A DNA stretch of 64,000 nt. It comes from Atopsyche davidsoni. Its lineage: Eukaryota > Arthropoda > Insecta > Trichoptera > Hydrobiosidae. Position 1 is the first letter of the stretch. Every line of letters begins with the position of its first letter. Where the stretch lies: the NCBI GenBank assembly GCA_022113835.1, contig JAILWY010000027.1:3164501-3228500 (forward strand), written 5' to 3'. Positions 12,861 through 23,965 of the stretch are shown here, in pieces. Both the position numbers and the translations under genes were made by a program. The notes under the pieces are model-generated. The model searched no databases and was not told the DNA's origin. It worked only from the letters and a program-made list of their open reading frames with translations.

Positions 12861-13940
12861 GGACACGCCCCATCTCATTCAAGCGCGTATAAATCGGCCA
12901 AGCAGAAGGGAGACAGAGTTTTCAGTAGAGGATTACAAAAGCTTCTTTATTCCCCGTGTATGGAAAAATGCGCTGTGTCGGTATGTATTTTAGGGTGTGT
13001 TTTCGGTTGGCCCTGTTAGGGGTATTTTTTCTCGTGTTTGATTTGTTGTGGGGAAAAAATGCAAGCTTTGCTTGAAGCGAGACAAGCGCGAGGGGAGAGG
13101 CGGTGGAGGGGGGCGTCCGACGGATCATCATTCGTCCTCTGGCCACGGAGCGGAGAAGACGTGGTAGTAACAGTTTGTCCGCTAAATAAACATGAAAATT
13201 TGACATTTACATAAACAATAAACGTTTATCACTCGACGAATGCAATTTCAATGACTAAAAAGAGTGCAACAAAGAAACTGTGTTAAAAAATAAATACCAA
13301 GTTCTTGTGACGATTATTATTTGTATTTCTGTTTTTTACTGTTTTTATTATAAAATTTTCTACGGACTGAAATCGTGTGCATGTGCCTGGACTTTATACG
13401 GTTGGGAAAAAACCCACAATCATTGTCGTATGCGTTTGCAGATGCGCCTCCGAGCGGTTGTCCTTGAAGAAAAACTTGTTTGTTTTTTGAAAAATCAACT
13501 GCAGTGTTGCAAGCGAGCATGAATAATATTCCCGGCTGGCTCTCCGTCAATTAGGAGCGATGATACGAATCAGGCGACCGGGTCACTTATAAAGCGATTA
13601 CTTCCACCCGCCAGGACCAGATCGGCGGAAGAAGTCGTGCCATAAATACAACAAAAACTCTGGCACACAACCGCGCAAGTCGGTTTTGAAATATTCTGCA
13701 TAATAAATGAAGTATTGACTCTATTTTTTGTGTGAATTTAAATAGAAGACATGACGTTGTTGAACATTCGTGTACAAGTGATAACGTATTTGTAATCTTG
13801 CGTTGGGCCCAATTTGCAGAGGGATAATTTTGAGGTGATATATGAATTGAATTGAAATAATTTGCAAATAAAAAAGAGAGTCGGTGGCGGTGGCGGTGTG
13901 CGCCGCACGCCCCTGCGCCGAGCGCCGCGCAGGCGCCCCC
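12861..13940 (+). promoter_or_regulatory. Upstream region of Dfd with candidate core promoters
   Basis: This kilobase is less AT-rich than the DNA before it and leads into exon 1. TATAAAT at 12888-12894 is followed by an arthropod-type initiator TCAGT at 12922-12926. From the first T of the TATA motif to the initiator A is 36 bp, a little longer than usual. A second TATAAA lies at 13588-13593 without a clear initiator. If the first is used, the 5' leader would be about 1.07 kb, which is plausible for a Hox gene. The transcription start cannot be fixed from sequence alone. Confidence 0.35.
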
Positions 13941-13994
13941 ATGCGGGCGGGCGCGCTCCCATTGGCCGGCCAGCGCGGGGGGGCGGGGCCATGA
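13941..13994 (+). CDS. Upstream ORF whose stop overlaps the Dfd start codon
   Basis: An ATG at 13941 opens 17 GC-rich sense codons that end at TGA 13992-13994. The Dfd start is ATG 13991-13993, so stop and start overlap as ATGA. The uORF is in a different frame from Dfd. Its start context is weak (C at -3), while the Dfd ATG has G at -3, so leaky scanning or reinitiation could both supply Dfd. Nothing suggests that the peptide itself has a function. The GC-rich base composition of this region makes a stop-free run likely by chance, so translational control is only a possibility. Confidence 0.35.
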   Translation: MRAGALPLAGQRGGAGP

Positions 13995-14585
13995 GCTCCT
14001 TCCTCATGCCAGTGGCGGCGGGCGGCGGGGGCTACCACCACCTGCAGCCCGACCCCAAGTTCCCCCCCACCGAGGAGTACAGCCAGCAGGACTACATCCA
14101 GGCGCCTCCGGGGGACTTCTTCCAAGCGCACCACCTGAACCACGCGCAGCACCTGCATCAATACGGCTATGGACACCATCACCAACCCGCCAGCACCCCC
14201 TACGGCTCCCCCATCCCCATCCCGGGATACGGCGGCTACAGCTACTACCCGCAGCAGGTCCCCCATCCTCCGACCGGAGAGGTCCCCCACCAGAGTGGCA
14301 TGGACCTGGGCCACTCCGCCCCCGGGGGGCTCCCCGGCCTCACGGAGCTGGGCCTGCGCCTGGAGCGGAGGATCGAGGAGGCCGCGCCGGCCGGGCAGCA
14401 GCTGCACGAGCTCCGGCTGAGGCTGGAGGACACTGCCTCCCTCGACGGGAGGTCGGAGATAGACGATGACCGCCTCATGATGGACGGCAGTCCGGACATT
14501 GAGGAAGAGGAGGATGAGGAGGGCTCTGATAACGGAGATAGAATCATATATCCTTGGATGAAGAAGATACATGTTGCAGGTGTTG
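13991..14585 (+). CDS. Dfd: Deformed (Hox4) homeobox protein, coding exon 1
   Basis: This exon encodes residues 1-198 plus the first base of codon 199 of a 399-residue nuclear transcription factor that patterns gnathal head segments (mandible, maxilla) in insects. The protein starts with MSSFLM, the conserved N-terminus of Hox4/Dfd proteins, followed by DPKFPPTEEYSQQDY. A His/Tyr/Pro/Gly-rich middle leads to an acidic run (about 169-177) and the hexapeptide YPWM (187-190) within IIYPWMKKIHVAGV. YPWM binds the PBC cofactor Extradenticle. The open frame continues upstream of 13991, but this is its first ATG and it gives the family N-terminus. The donor is G|GTGAGT at 14585/14586, in phase 1. 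The exon is strikingly GC-rich in an AT-rich region. An insertion with LGLRLERRIEEAAPAGQQ in the middle is not something I recognise from other Dfd proteins. Confidence 0.96.
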
Positions 14586-16074
14586 GTGAGTATTTTCCAC
14601 CCATATTTAGATTGTACCTAAAGTAACCAACATACTCTTTAAAATATATCAATACAAAATATATATATATCAAATGCATAACATTTCCTGTAAAAAACTA
14701 TTTTTTTTATCAATAAGAACATCGCTATATGAATTATTCACTAAATTGAATCTTATAATCTATTACTATTATACAAAAGTTTTTTAATAAGTTGAAAAAA
14801 AAAATACTCGTAATGCAAAACCTGATATCAATATCAATAAAAACCTCAAATTGGTAAAATGATAGTATTTCAGATCACATACTAGTCTGAATTGTTTGAT
14901 ATTATTTTGACTCTCATTGGAATTAACCCGGTGTTGAGTTAATGAATTAATCAGATTCTATAAATCAAAAAGGTAAATAATTGTAATATTTCGGTAATAT
15001 GCAATTTTAACAAGCAAAAAGTATTAAAATCTTCAATATGTTTGATTTTTTGTTAAAACTCTAAGCTGATAAAAAAGGGACGATCTATTTATATAAAGAG
15101 ATTAGTATACAAACTCTAAACAATAGATATATTATAATTTTTACGAATCACAAGCGTATATTATGAAAGCAACATTATGATTATATATAAATATGCATTC
15201 ATTGGTATTGAAGATTTTATTAATGCAACAAATAGGTGCATTTGTATATTTTAAATATTTACAGTATACTAATACAGATTTTTAAAACTACCTAATACTC
15301 ATTTCAATGAAAATTATTATTTTGAATAACGCCTTAATATATTTAAAGACTACATGTTTGAGGTATTCTCAAAGATCCCGAATCAAAGGATCGAGTCGCT
15401 TCTTATTAGCATCTGAAACGAACAAAAAACCAAGGGATTATAATGATTCAGCAAATAAACAACTTATAACTGGTAAGTCATGTCCTGTGACATCAAAACG
15501 AATATCTGTTTAGAGTTCAGGAATCGAAGTGTTTTTTGTCCGCCCGAGGATGTCACCATTCATCTCTGTTCTCTTATCTCTACTTCATCGTCACATTCCT
15601 TTACCCTCCGTATCTACACAGAACCGATAATAAAACCCCCATAAGCAAAGAAAGACTCGGAAGGTCTTTCGGACATCTTATAAATCATAGTTCGAATGGA
15701 TTTTATCTAAAAAGAATATAATTTAAAATATGTATTTAATATTCCTTATAATGTTTATGTAATATAAAGCTAGTTAAACTTTGAACTTATAGTACTAAAA
15801 ACGTCTTTTCATATTTCTTATAAAATTTTCTGTCATGTATAGGCATATAAAATTTCCTACTTAAAAAATGTACAATGTTTAAAGTTTTTTACTACATATT
15901 CATAAAATATTATGAATTATCAATGATTATAAATACGTTGCTATGCATAAAAAAACTGTTATTTTTTTACACCAATAAATCAAATTATTTATTTTTTATT
16001 TGATACATTTGATATATATTCATACAGATCGCCCAATTATGAAACAGATATGTGGATTTTTTGTATTTCTGTCT

Positions 16075-16290
16075 TCAATTCTTGAGGTTGTGATTAGGCA
16101 GTGATGTTCTCACTCTCATCTCGTCTCGCCGCCATCTGAATGGTCTCACCCATCGTTGATTGAGTGGATGCCTTGATCAAGTCAGGCAATTTGTTAGAAC
16201 ACGTGCCTTATAATCCTTGTGCTTCCGTAGATTGGACCACCATGAGTTGATCAAGGCTACTATTCTCCAATCTGGCGGTTTAATAGAGAA
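16075..16290. promoter_or_regulatory. Intronic island, candidate enhancer
   Basis: About 215 bp of balanced composition within AT-rich intron contain CTCACTCTCATCTCGTCTCG and two TTGATCAA-like palindromic sites (CTTGATCAAG near 16173, GTTGATCAAGG near 16246). No open frame is supported. Enhancer function is inferred only from composition and position. Confidence 0.3.
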
Positions 16291-17329
16291 AATAAGTTCA
16301 AACATTATTTAAAACGAGGAAAATATAACTTAAATGTAAGTTCTTATTGTTGAATGATTTTCTTGGTTCACTTTACTAAATATCAATGACTTGAAAAAAT
16401 ATTTGACGTTTTCATTTTCCTTAATCGATATTTAATTTAAATATAAATAATGATGCATCGATATTTTATTATTTTATTAATAATACAGCAAATGAGATCT
16501 ATCTCACTGATCCCTCACCATATTTTTAATTGGTAACATAGTCCAACATTGTTTTATATCTAATACACAGCCTACAATAAATAAAATCTTTGGCTTAGAT
16601 ATTACAATTATTATACAAATTACTTGGCCTACAATTTTATGAGTTTACTAAAAAACAACAGCTTTATACATTCTAAAAAATACTATATTCTCGTAAAATA
16701 TCATTTATTCAAAATCATATATCCTTAATATATTTACCATAATTTTTCATCGAAATTGCTTTTATAATTGTTTGTCAAAGATCCGAAAATAAACAATTTG
16801 AACGCAGTGTGCAATAAATTTCATACCAACGCTAACAGTAATTTGTTCTTAAACCTAGAATTATTATATCAAAATAAAAATTGTCGTAACAAAAACAATC
16901 AATCATAACTACACTTACTTTTGATGTAAGTAAACAAATAAAAAGATTGGATAAACTGTATGAGAATCAAATAATGGTACTTATACTACTCTATTGTGGA
17001 TAATTTTGTTATTTAAATCAGCACAAAAATTATTTACCTGAATTAAATATACCTATATTTTTAATTAAAAAGTTTTCGATCAGCCCCCAAAAATTTCTAA
17101 ACATTATTTAAACTTCGATGATCGAAAAACAGGACCAGCAGATATATCTCGCATCTAAAAAAGAAGCGTGACTCGACATTATCGACGTTTCAAAAAAAAA
17201 AAAAACTCAAAAATACCCCTAACCCCCATCAATCAACCGTACCACCTCCCTAGCGGTTCTAGAATAATTCAACTATAATACGCCGATAAAGGAGAAAACA
17301 TATAAATATTACCCTGAGGAATCCTTAAG

Positions 17330-17720
17330 GGCGTAAAGATCTCCCACGCTGCAAAAAATATCTACAAAAGCCTGTATTTCTCTTTCTGTGTGTACGACAT
17401 TAGTTAGATGTCAAAACAGCATTTAGGAAAACAAAAATCCTTGCGGTCCTTGCAAGCCTCGTGTTATTGATTGCCGGTGATTTGTTTCGAGGCAAGCGAC
17501 AAAGGGGATGATATCCCTGGCAAAGTGTTCGAACCCTCGACTTTCGGGTAGTTTCTTTGTAGAGTAATGTCTCCTCATTATCCCTTCTGGGAGTGCTCTT
17601 TCAGATTCGGCTGTAATGAAGGATCGATCGGTCTTTGTGCTGCGGGAATTGGTGCCGCCGAACGACAGTCGAATTCGTCTTCTTTTCGCGATTTGAATGG
17701 CTTTTAAAGTTGTTTTTTTT
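17330..17720. promoter_or_regulatory. Intronic island, candidate enhancer
   Basis: About 390 bp are clearly less AT-rich than the flanks, with several CpGs and mixed homeodomain- and zinc-finger-sized motifs (for example GATCGATCGG near 17622). This is the longest such island in the intron. No coding potential is seen. It is a good candidate for cross-species alignment to look for a Dfd autoregulatory or maxillary enhancer. Confidence 0.35.
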
Positions 17721-19010
17721 TCTGTTTGGATAAATAGATATAAATGAATAACGTTTGTAACACATTAGGAGGGTATTTTGACTGATACGTTGACGCTTAC
17801 GGGCTGCAGTCTATGCAGATTTTTTGTTGATATTTCCCTAATGAGATTTTTTGCTGCTGGAAATATATATTAAACGCTCATTATCTTAAAAAATCTTTTG
17901 CGAGAACTTATTTTTTTTTTCAGCTGTTTCAAGCAACACTTTCAATGCTGGCTATTTTATATTCAAATATAAATTGGTTGGAAAAGATGGCATACTTTGA
18001 TAAATATAATATATCACCTTAAGCACAGAGAATTAAATTACTAAACAAAACTCTGTATAAAAAAAACTACTCGTACTTATACAATATACCTTAAATACTT
18101 ATTGTGCCATAAAGGTGTGTTGCTAGAAGGTGTCTGCATAATAAAACACATTCGTTACCAAATTATACTTACATAATCTCTATTAAATGAATCAACCATT
18201 TACCATATTACAAATAAGACAATTAGACTGGACAGTTAAAACGGTATTCGATAAGTTTTACACGTCTTTAAAAATATAAACGAAAATAATTTAGAACCTT
18301 AGATTATTTTAGATTTGCTTTTACTTTACAACTCTTTTATAGGCATAATTATAACTTTACTTAATATAAAAAAGACTCAAACTCTTTGGAATCATAAATA
18401 TTACAAGAAAATTGTTTTGATAGAAGTATTCATATTACTTTATCAATAAGAATTATAGTAAAAAAGCGAAGTGTATTTTTTATAATATATTTTATACCAA
18501 TCTTCTGATTTTATTAACTTAATTCTGCTAAATAGTACAATTTATTATTAACGTAGGGTAAATTTAATAAACGTAGTTAAATGTATGGTTCCCGTAGTTA
18601 TTTCATATTTTAAAAATAGGATCCATCCAAAAAATATCATTATTTAAATATAATTATATTCACCAATTAAGAAATAATCTGTTTAAAAGTTTAGGATTTA
18701 ATCCTAGCATAGGTTGCAGTCCTTATTTATGAATAGCCATTATTGGTGGATTTATTTTTAGACATAAACACATCGAGTTGAGGTAGTTTTATTGTGTGAA
18801 TATTGCGATGTCACGAATCTTTCATTAAAATTTAAAAATAAATTCTCCTGAAAACGACTCGGAAAGGAAATTGGAACAAAAACAATATTTATGACAACAA
18901 CAAAAGCACGGCTTCACAAAACACCGGGACTCTCGTCTCTCATACATCCAATAATTAAAATTTACCTTGTAAGCCATAACACTAATACAAGAATAATATA
19001 TTATCATTTA

Positions 19011-19075
19011 AGCGGCCTACACGAGCTGCGACACAACCGACACAACGGTAAGAAACCTATAGCGTCCTCTTATTT
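19011..19075 (+). mobile_element. Fragment of the GCCTACACG inverted-repeat family
   Basis: AGCGGCCTACACGAGCTGCG starts at 19011, followed by ACACAACCGACACAACGGTA and CCTATAGCGTCCTC. It matches the ends of the element at 34014-34513, including the inner AATAGCGTC-like block. Only one end is visible, so this is a truncated copy. Confidence 0.5.
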
Positions 19076-21234
19076 TTAAAATAAATTTTACTGAGGACGT
19101 TATCGATTTTACATAATTGATTCGATAACGAAACGGTGAGAAAATTTATCAAAAAAATATTTTACACTCAGGTAGGATTATAACCTTCACATTCTGATAC
19201 TGTACACAATTCAACAAATACATTACAAATCGATTACAATAGTAGTAAATTGGCAAATGACATGGAAAACACGATTATTTTTATGTATGTAAACGGCATC
19301 CAATTATAATTTTATTTTATTTTACTATTAAACCACTAATACAATCATTGTAACGCCCTTGTTTTATGAAAGTCTAAAAGTACGCTGTCTATATATCTAT
19401 CACTTTTTATATAAATCTTTGAATAATAAGCATTTTACTTACAAAACATCGATTTTTAATTATGATGTAATTATATTAAATAATGGTCTTTATATGATAT
19501 GATTATATTACTTGTCTAGTGTAATTATTAAAATTATACATCGCATACTTGATAATGACAGCATGGTTTATTACATGAAAAATAATTATGTCAAACGTCA
19601 TGTACTGAAAGTACTGAAATGCAATGTAATTTATTTGACATTAATTTTCCTTGTAATCAAAGGTATGTTAGTAATTAAAAGTAACATATAAATTGTTTTT
19701 CTTAGCAACGTCTCTCATCAACCATAAGTATGGCAACGAAACATCTGATAATTTACTACATTGATGATAATATAAACATTATTTAATGAATTTACTATTT
19801 GTATTGGCACAAGTAAAAATATATATTATTAAATAAAAACAATCTAAATGTAACACTCAAAACCAAAGTATTGTATCGGTTGGCAAATAATTTAAAATTT
19901 TTAGGATCTTTTAAATCAATAAAAATAAATAAATTTCATTTGGATTTTGACCCTTTCAGACTTTTGTTAGAAAACTTCCATCTCACATGTTGTTTTGTTG
20001 AATCACTAATATTTTATCTTTCAGAATATGTAACTGATACTGTCTAAGCCATTTCATAGTTAATTCTCGTCCAAAGTCTTTGTAAGTCAGCCAAAACTCT
20101 ACAAGACACAATTTGGCTTTCATCCAATTTATAAGTACGCTTTAACTCTAAATTTTATTAGATTGAACTGATCTTTGGTAATTTATTACAAATTGTATTA
20201 CATTTTACAGCGCATCATGCAGATTATTACATTGCATGCAAAACATACCTGAACAGCTACACGGAACAAGGTTATCTAAGCAATCTATCGCGATACTAAG
20301 TCGGTTACATTGTATGATTTTACTTAATCGTGGCATGTTTCTGTTTGAGATGATCGCGAAATAGATTTTATTTGATTGCAACATGCTCCTATTTAATCAT
20401 GTCGTAGTATATTTTATTATTAGTATTATTTTATTAGTAATAAAATATTACTAATCATTTTGGCTAAAGAGATCATAAATTAAACAAAATGATTAAGTAT
20501 TGGAAATACATTGACTTTTTTGTAATTGTGTTAAACGTTATTGATAATCATTAATAGAAACATTCAGTACAGCAATATTTACGTATCAATTTTAAGAAAT
20601 AATCAAACCTGAATAAAATGAAGACTTTGATATTTAAAATGCTATGATGTAGTTGGCGTTATAGTTGGCGCTCGTGGACTTCCATCAAAGTCCATCAAGC
20701 GTTATTTTAAGGACCTGGGCTTATTTAGAAGGCTGATGGCTTTATTCGTAAATAAAGTTTCAAAGGTCACACTTGCGGTCTCTTTTCAGAGCTGATTGGG
20801 TATATCAGATAAGTAGACGTAGAACGAGCATTTGGATAGATAAAAAAATTGTTCACCAGTCTATGAATCTTACGTTGGACTGATGGGCTATGATTAGAGA
20901 TTTTCATACTAAATGATAATAAATGATCAGCATATAAATGAAAGGATGATTTTTATATTTAATGAAATCAGTGGCATGCAAAATATATGATCATTTTAAA
21001 CAATTTTTTTATATTTTATAACTGAGGGAAATGATAAATCTGAATCATAAAATGAAAATACAAAATTAATTTTTGGCCAAATCTATTATATTTACTCATT
21101 AAGCAACAAGAGAAATCTTTAAAAATTTAAGGTAGGTTTCGAACCCACACTACTTGATTTTTATAAGATACTTAGAGTTAAAAATACTTTTAATACCTAT
21201 CTGACAATCAGTACGTCGAGTTACATGTGCATAT

Positions 21235-21304
21235 GACGATTTGAATTTGAACACGATATCCAATATATATAGGCTCGAATTCCACCTGTGCCCAAAAAAA
21301 AAAA
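21235..21304 (+). repeat. tRNA-derived SINE-like 3' fragment with poly(A)
   Basis: GGCTCGAATTCCACCTGTGC at 21271 looks like a diverged B box and T arm, directly followed by CCC and an A run (21294-21304). The sequence at 21835-21895 has the same arrangement. The A box side is not clear. Confidence 0.35.
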
Positions 21305-21379
21305 TTTGAATAATTATTCTCATCGTTTCGTGTAAAAAACGATAGCTTAATATTGTATAATATTATATAACCAACTCCT

Positions 21380-21615
21380 TGTACAAGGTCAACAATGAAG
21401 CTCTGTTTCCATAATCTGCGATGTATGTCTGCGTCGTTGGCACTGCAGTCTTTGAGGTGTCACAAACAGCATATGGTTCTGATGATGAGAAGAGCTGATC
21501 ATCGTGGCGAGGAACAGTCGAAGAATGAGTATTGATGGAAGCGAGCCGGAGTCCGCGGCATTTCTGAAGTTCGGAAGACCGGACTTCTGAAGAAACCGGT
21601 TCTGACAGCTTTAAA
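21380..21615. promoter_or_regulatory. Intronic island, candidate enhancer
   Basis: A less AT-rich stretch of about 235 bp, with GGAAGCGAGCCGGAGTCCGC near 21538 and an inverted pair GAAGTCC.../GGACTTC around 21560-21590. No coding sequence is recognised. Confidence 0.3.
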
Positions 21616-21834
21616 TTACAGCCATGTTTCTGAATCTTGTTTATCTCCGTGATATCTTATTGACAGGACGCAATCTTCTGTGTTTTGAGATTTGTTAATA
21701 CACTCATTTATTTTTAGATGCAAAATATTAATAACACATCCGTCAATGGAGTTATATAGAATTTGAACCTTCTCTAAGAGTTTATATTTCATTAAAAATG
21801 TATATTTAATAACGCAGTTATACAGAAAAGGATT

Positions 21835-21895
21835 AAAGCGCTTGGCAGCGATATTCAGGAGACGTCGGTTTGAATTCTACCAGTGCGTCCAAAAA
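21835..21895 (+). repeat. tRNA-derived SINE-like fragment
   Basis: TTAAAGCGCTTGGCAGCGAT followed by GACGTCGGTTTGAATTCTAC resembles the D arm and T arm of a tRNA, with a B-box relic GGTTTGAATTC. It ends in CCAGTGCGTCCAAAAATTA, like the scrap at 21235-21304. It is probably an old SINE copy. Confidence 0.4.
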
Positions 21896-22384
21896 TTATT
21901 TTTGGTGCAAAATGTTAATAACACATCCTAATAAACAAATTGAATTTATTTTTTTGAGTTGTAGTTTTCATGGGTTTTAAAAAAACCCATATAAATAACA
22001 ATGAATTCGAGTAATGTAAAATTAAACTGAATGACTTCCTAGAAATCAAGTGAACTGTTTCTTATGAACCATGGACTTTCTTATTTGATAAATTAATTTT
22101 TGTTATGTTTATTATATAATAATATATTTTTACTTTTTACGAACGTAAAACATATTTATTAATGTTTTTGTTGTCTTTTCTTTGATTTTTTTTATTTAAA
22201 ATCTGTACTAGTTAATCTTCTTCGGTATATTGTATTCTGAATTAGGATAAAAAATGATAAGTAAATAGTGATACTTACTTTCATTCATAAAACTACCCAT
22301 TTTAAATACTGAAGTCTTGTCTAGAATAAATAAAATAATGTTTTAAACTTTAATACGTGACTAGAACTCTAAGCATTTCTAATA

Positions 22385-22600
22385 GACCATCTACAGTTTG
22401 TTGGCTTCATCTCTTTGTGTATAGCTCGACTATCGGTCAGATCCTCATCCCCCAACCATCCATCGGTCAGTTCCCTCACGTAGCCGCAAATCTGGCGCCG
22501 CAGCATTCCTGACCAGAGGCCAATAACTCACCCGCCACCGGAAACACTCACCACCCCACCCCTTACGCTTACACCCCTAATGGGTATCTATCTTTACTTA
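22385..22600. promoter_or_regulatory. Intronic GC-richer island, candidate enhancer
   Basis: CTATCGGTCAGATCCTCATC near 22431 and CATCGGTCAGTTCCCTCACG near 22462 form a loose direct repeat. The island then becomes C-rich (CACCACCCCACCCCTTACGC, near 22550) and sits directly beside the inverted-repeat element at 22634. No protein is recognised. Confidence 0.3.
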
Positions 22601-22633
22601 CCCCTGCAAGTGAAATGGTTAGTTATTATATAA

Positions 22634-22920
22634 TGATAATGATTAAGTACATTTTTTCAAATATTGAAAATTGATTAAAGAAACCCTTAGAAAAATATCA
22701 CCGTGATTTGTACGGGATTTGAACCCACATTCCCCAAGCTTACATGGCCGGTGCATTTCCAATTATACCAACAAATCACTTGTACTAAGCAAGAATTTTT
22801 AACAACCATATCCTATAAGTGAAACAACGTACTTATTATGCCAATTAAATATATGATATTTTTCTAAGGGTTGCTTTAATCAATTTTCAATATTTGAAAA
22901 AATGTACTTAATCATTATCA
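22634..22920. mobile_element. Solitary inverted-repeat element carrying a tRNA-like module, related to the satellite
   Basis: The 67 bp ends 22634-22700 and 22854-22920 are inverted copies with a single mismatch. Beyond them, weaker inverted similarity continues (ACCCCTGCAAG on the left, CCTGTATAGGC on the right). Inside, at 22703-22779 on the minus strand, is a tRNA-like module aligned end to end with the satellite module, including CACCGGCCATG and GGTTCAAATCC. Flanking sequence such as AATTTTTAA.AA.CATA also matches the satellite unit. It is a non-autonomous MITE-like element and probably resembles the ancestor of the 399 bp satellite unit. No clear target duplication was found. Confidence 0.8.
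22703..22779 (-). other. tRNA-like module inside the solitary element
   Basis: The outer helix GTGATTTGT/ACAAATCAC pairs perfectly over 9 bp. The satellite version, GTGGCTCGT/ACAAGTCAC, has one G-U and one C-A. Changes on both sides of the helix keep pairing. The B box is GGTTCAAATCC; the A-box region (GTATAATTGG) has decayed. Confidence 0.65.
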
Positions 22921-23689
22921 ATCAATAAAACCTGTATAGGCAAAATCGTACTTCCTGTGAGACGGTCTTCACAAAAATCAATAATATATAATATTATGCT
23001 TTAACTTTTTAGTTTTAACAATGTTTCTCTGTGTCAGCTATTGGTTTTATATTTACAGGTTACATATTACAATACAATATACGAAACTTGCACTGCACAG
23101 AATCTCGATGCAGAATAATCACAAAAAACCAAAAATGTGTTCATAAAACTCAATAGCACTTTATTTAATCACAACTATTCATAAATTTATAATAATTGGT
23201 TGGTTTAAAAATAACAATTAATGAATATTTTATGTATTACATTTTAACCTTCATCGGTATTTGAAGTTTTATTATTTGGTGTAAAGACATATTTTTGATG
23301 TTCAATACTTTTTGAATGTCAATTTTATAAATCGTTTAAGAATATTGTTTTTTTTTTATATTGTATTACATCAGCATATATAAAATATTGGGTTTAATAC
23401 TAGATGATACATAGGTACATTCCTAGGCGTCCCTGTTAAGAACCTACTAAACGCTAAAATAATATATAAAATAAGATAAATAATTCACCACTAAAGGGTC
23501 TAAAAAATCACGTACGTTATTATTACGTATGTACATCTTTAGACAGACCAAAATCGTCACGTTCTAGCACACTCACAAAACGGAGAAATTTCTTCAAAAG
23601 CTTACATTTAGATAAAAAATTATATTCAAATTATCAATACTAATCAAAATTAATAATTTCCGATTTAAATGTCTTGAAAATTATGGAGT

Positions 23690-23965
23690 AACCTGGATGG
23701 GAGCCAATCCCGTACAATGTTCTATCAATGCCGCTTCTCTAAAGAGTTGAGAGCTCGAGAGGTGACATTTCCTGAAGTGCCATTCAAGTTTTTCAGCTAC
23801 TGTGTCATTATTGTCAAATACTTAAAAAATATTTCATCCGTGTCGTGAAACGAAAGTGTTTCGAATGATAAAATGTTTTCATGTCCGCTGTAAATATTTT
23901 CACGTGGTTTTAATTTGAGATTGTTGGCGATCCGGAATGTCGCGAACCTGTTCATGTCTGTCAAT
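23690..23965. promoter_or_regulatory. Intronic island, candidate enhancer
   Basis: This balanced-composition stretch, about 1.2 kb before exon 2, holds GGATGGGAGCCAATCCCGTA near 23696 and CACGTGG near 23910. No coding potential was seen. Regulatory function is inferred from position and composition. Confidence 0.28.

Noticed and set aside
12632..13550. Several 60-95 codon frames just upstream of Dfd
   Set aside because: They overlap each other on both strands, lack domains, and lie in the likely promoter and leader.
1..13990. mir-10 upstream of Dfd
   Set aside because: Insect mir-10 usually lies between Scr and Dfd. I looked by eye for the mature sequence start ACCCTGTAGATCC and its reverse complement and found neither. 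It may lie beyond the left edge. mir-993 was also looked for and not seen.
13721..14679. Minus-strand frames of 283 and 144 codons opposite Dfd exon 1
   Set aside because: Low-complexity shadows of a GC-rich exon, without recognisable domains.
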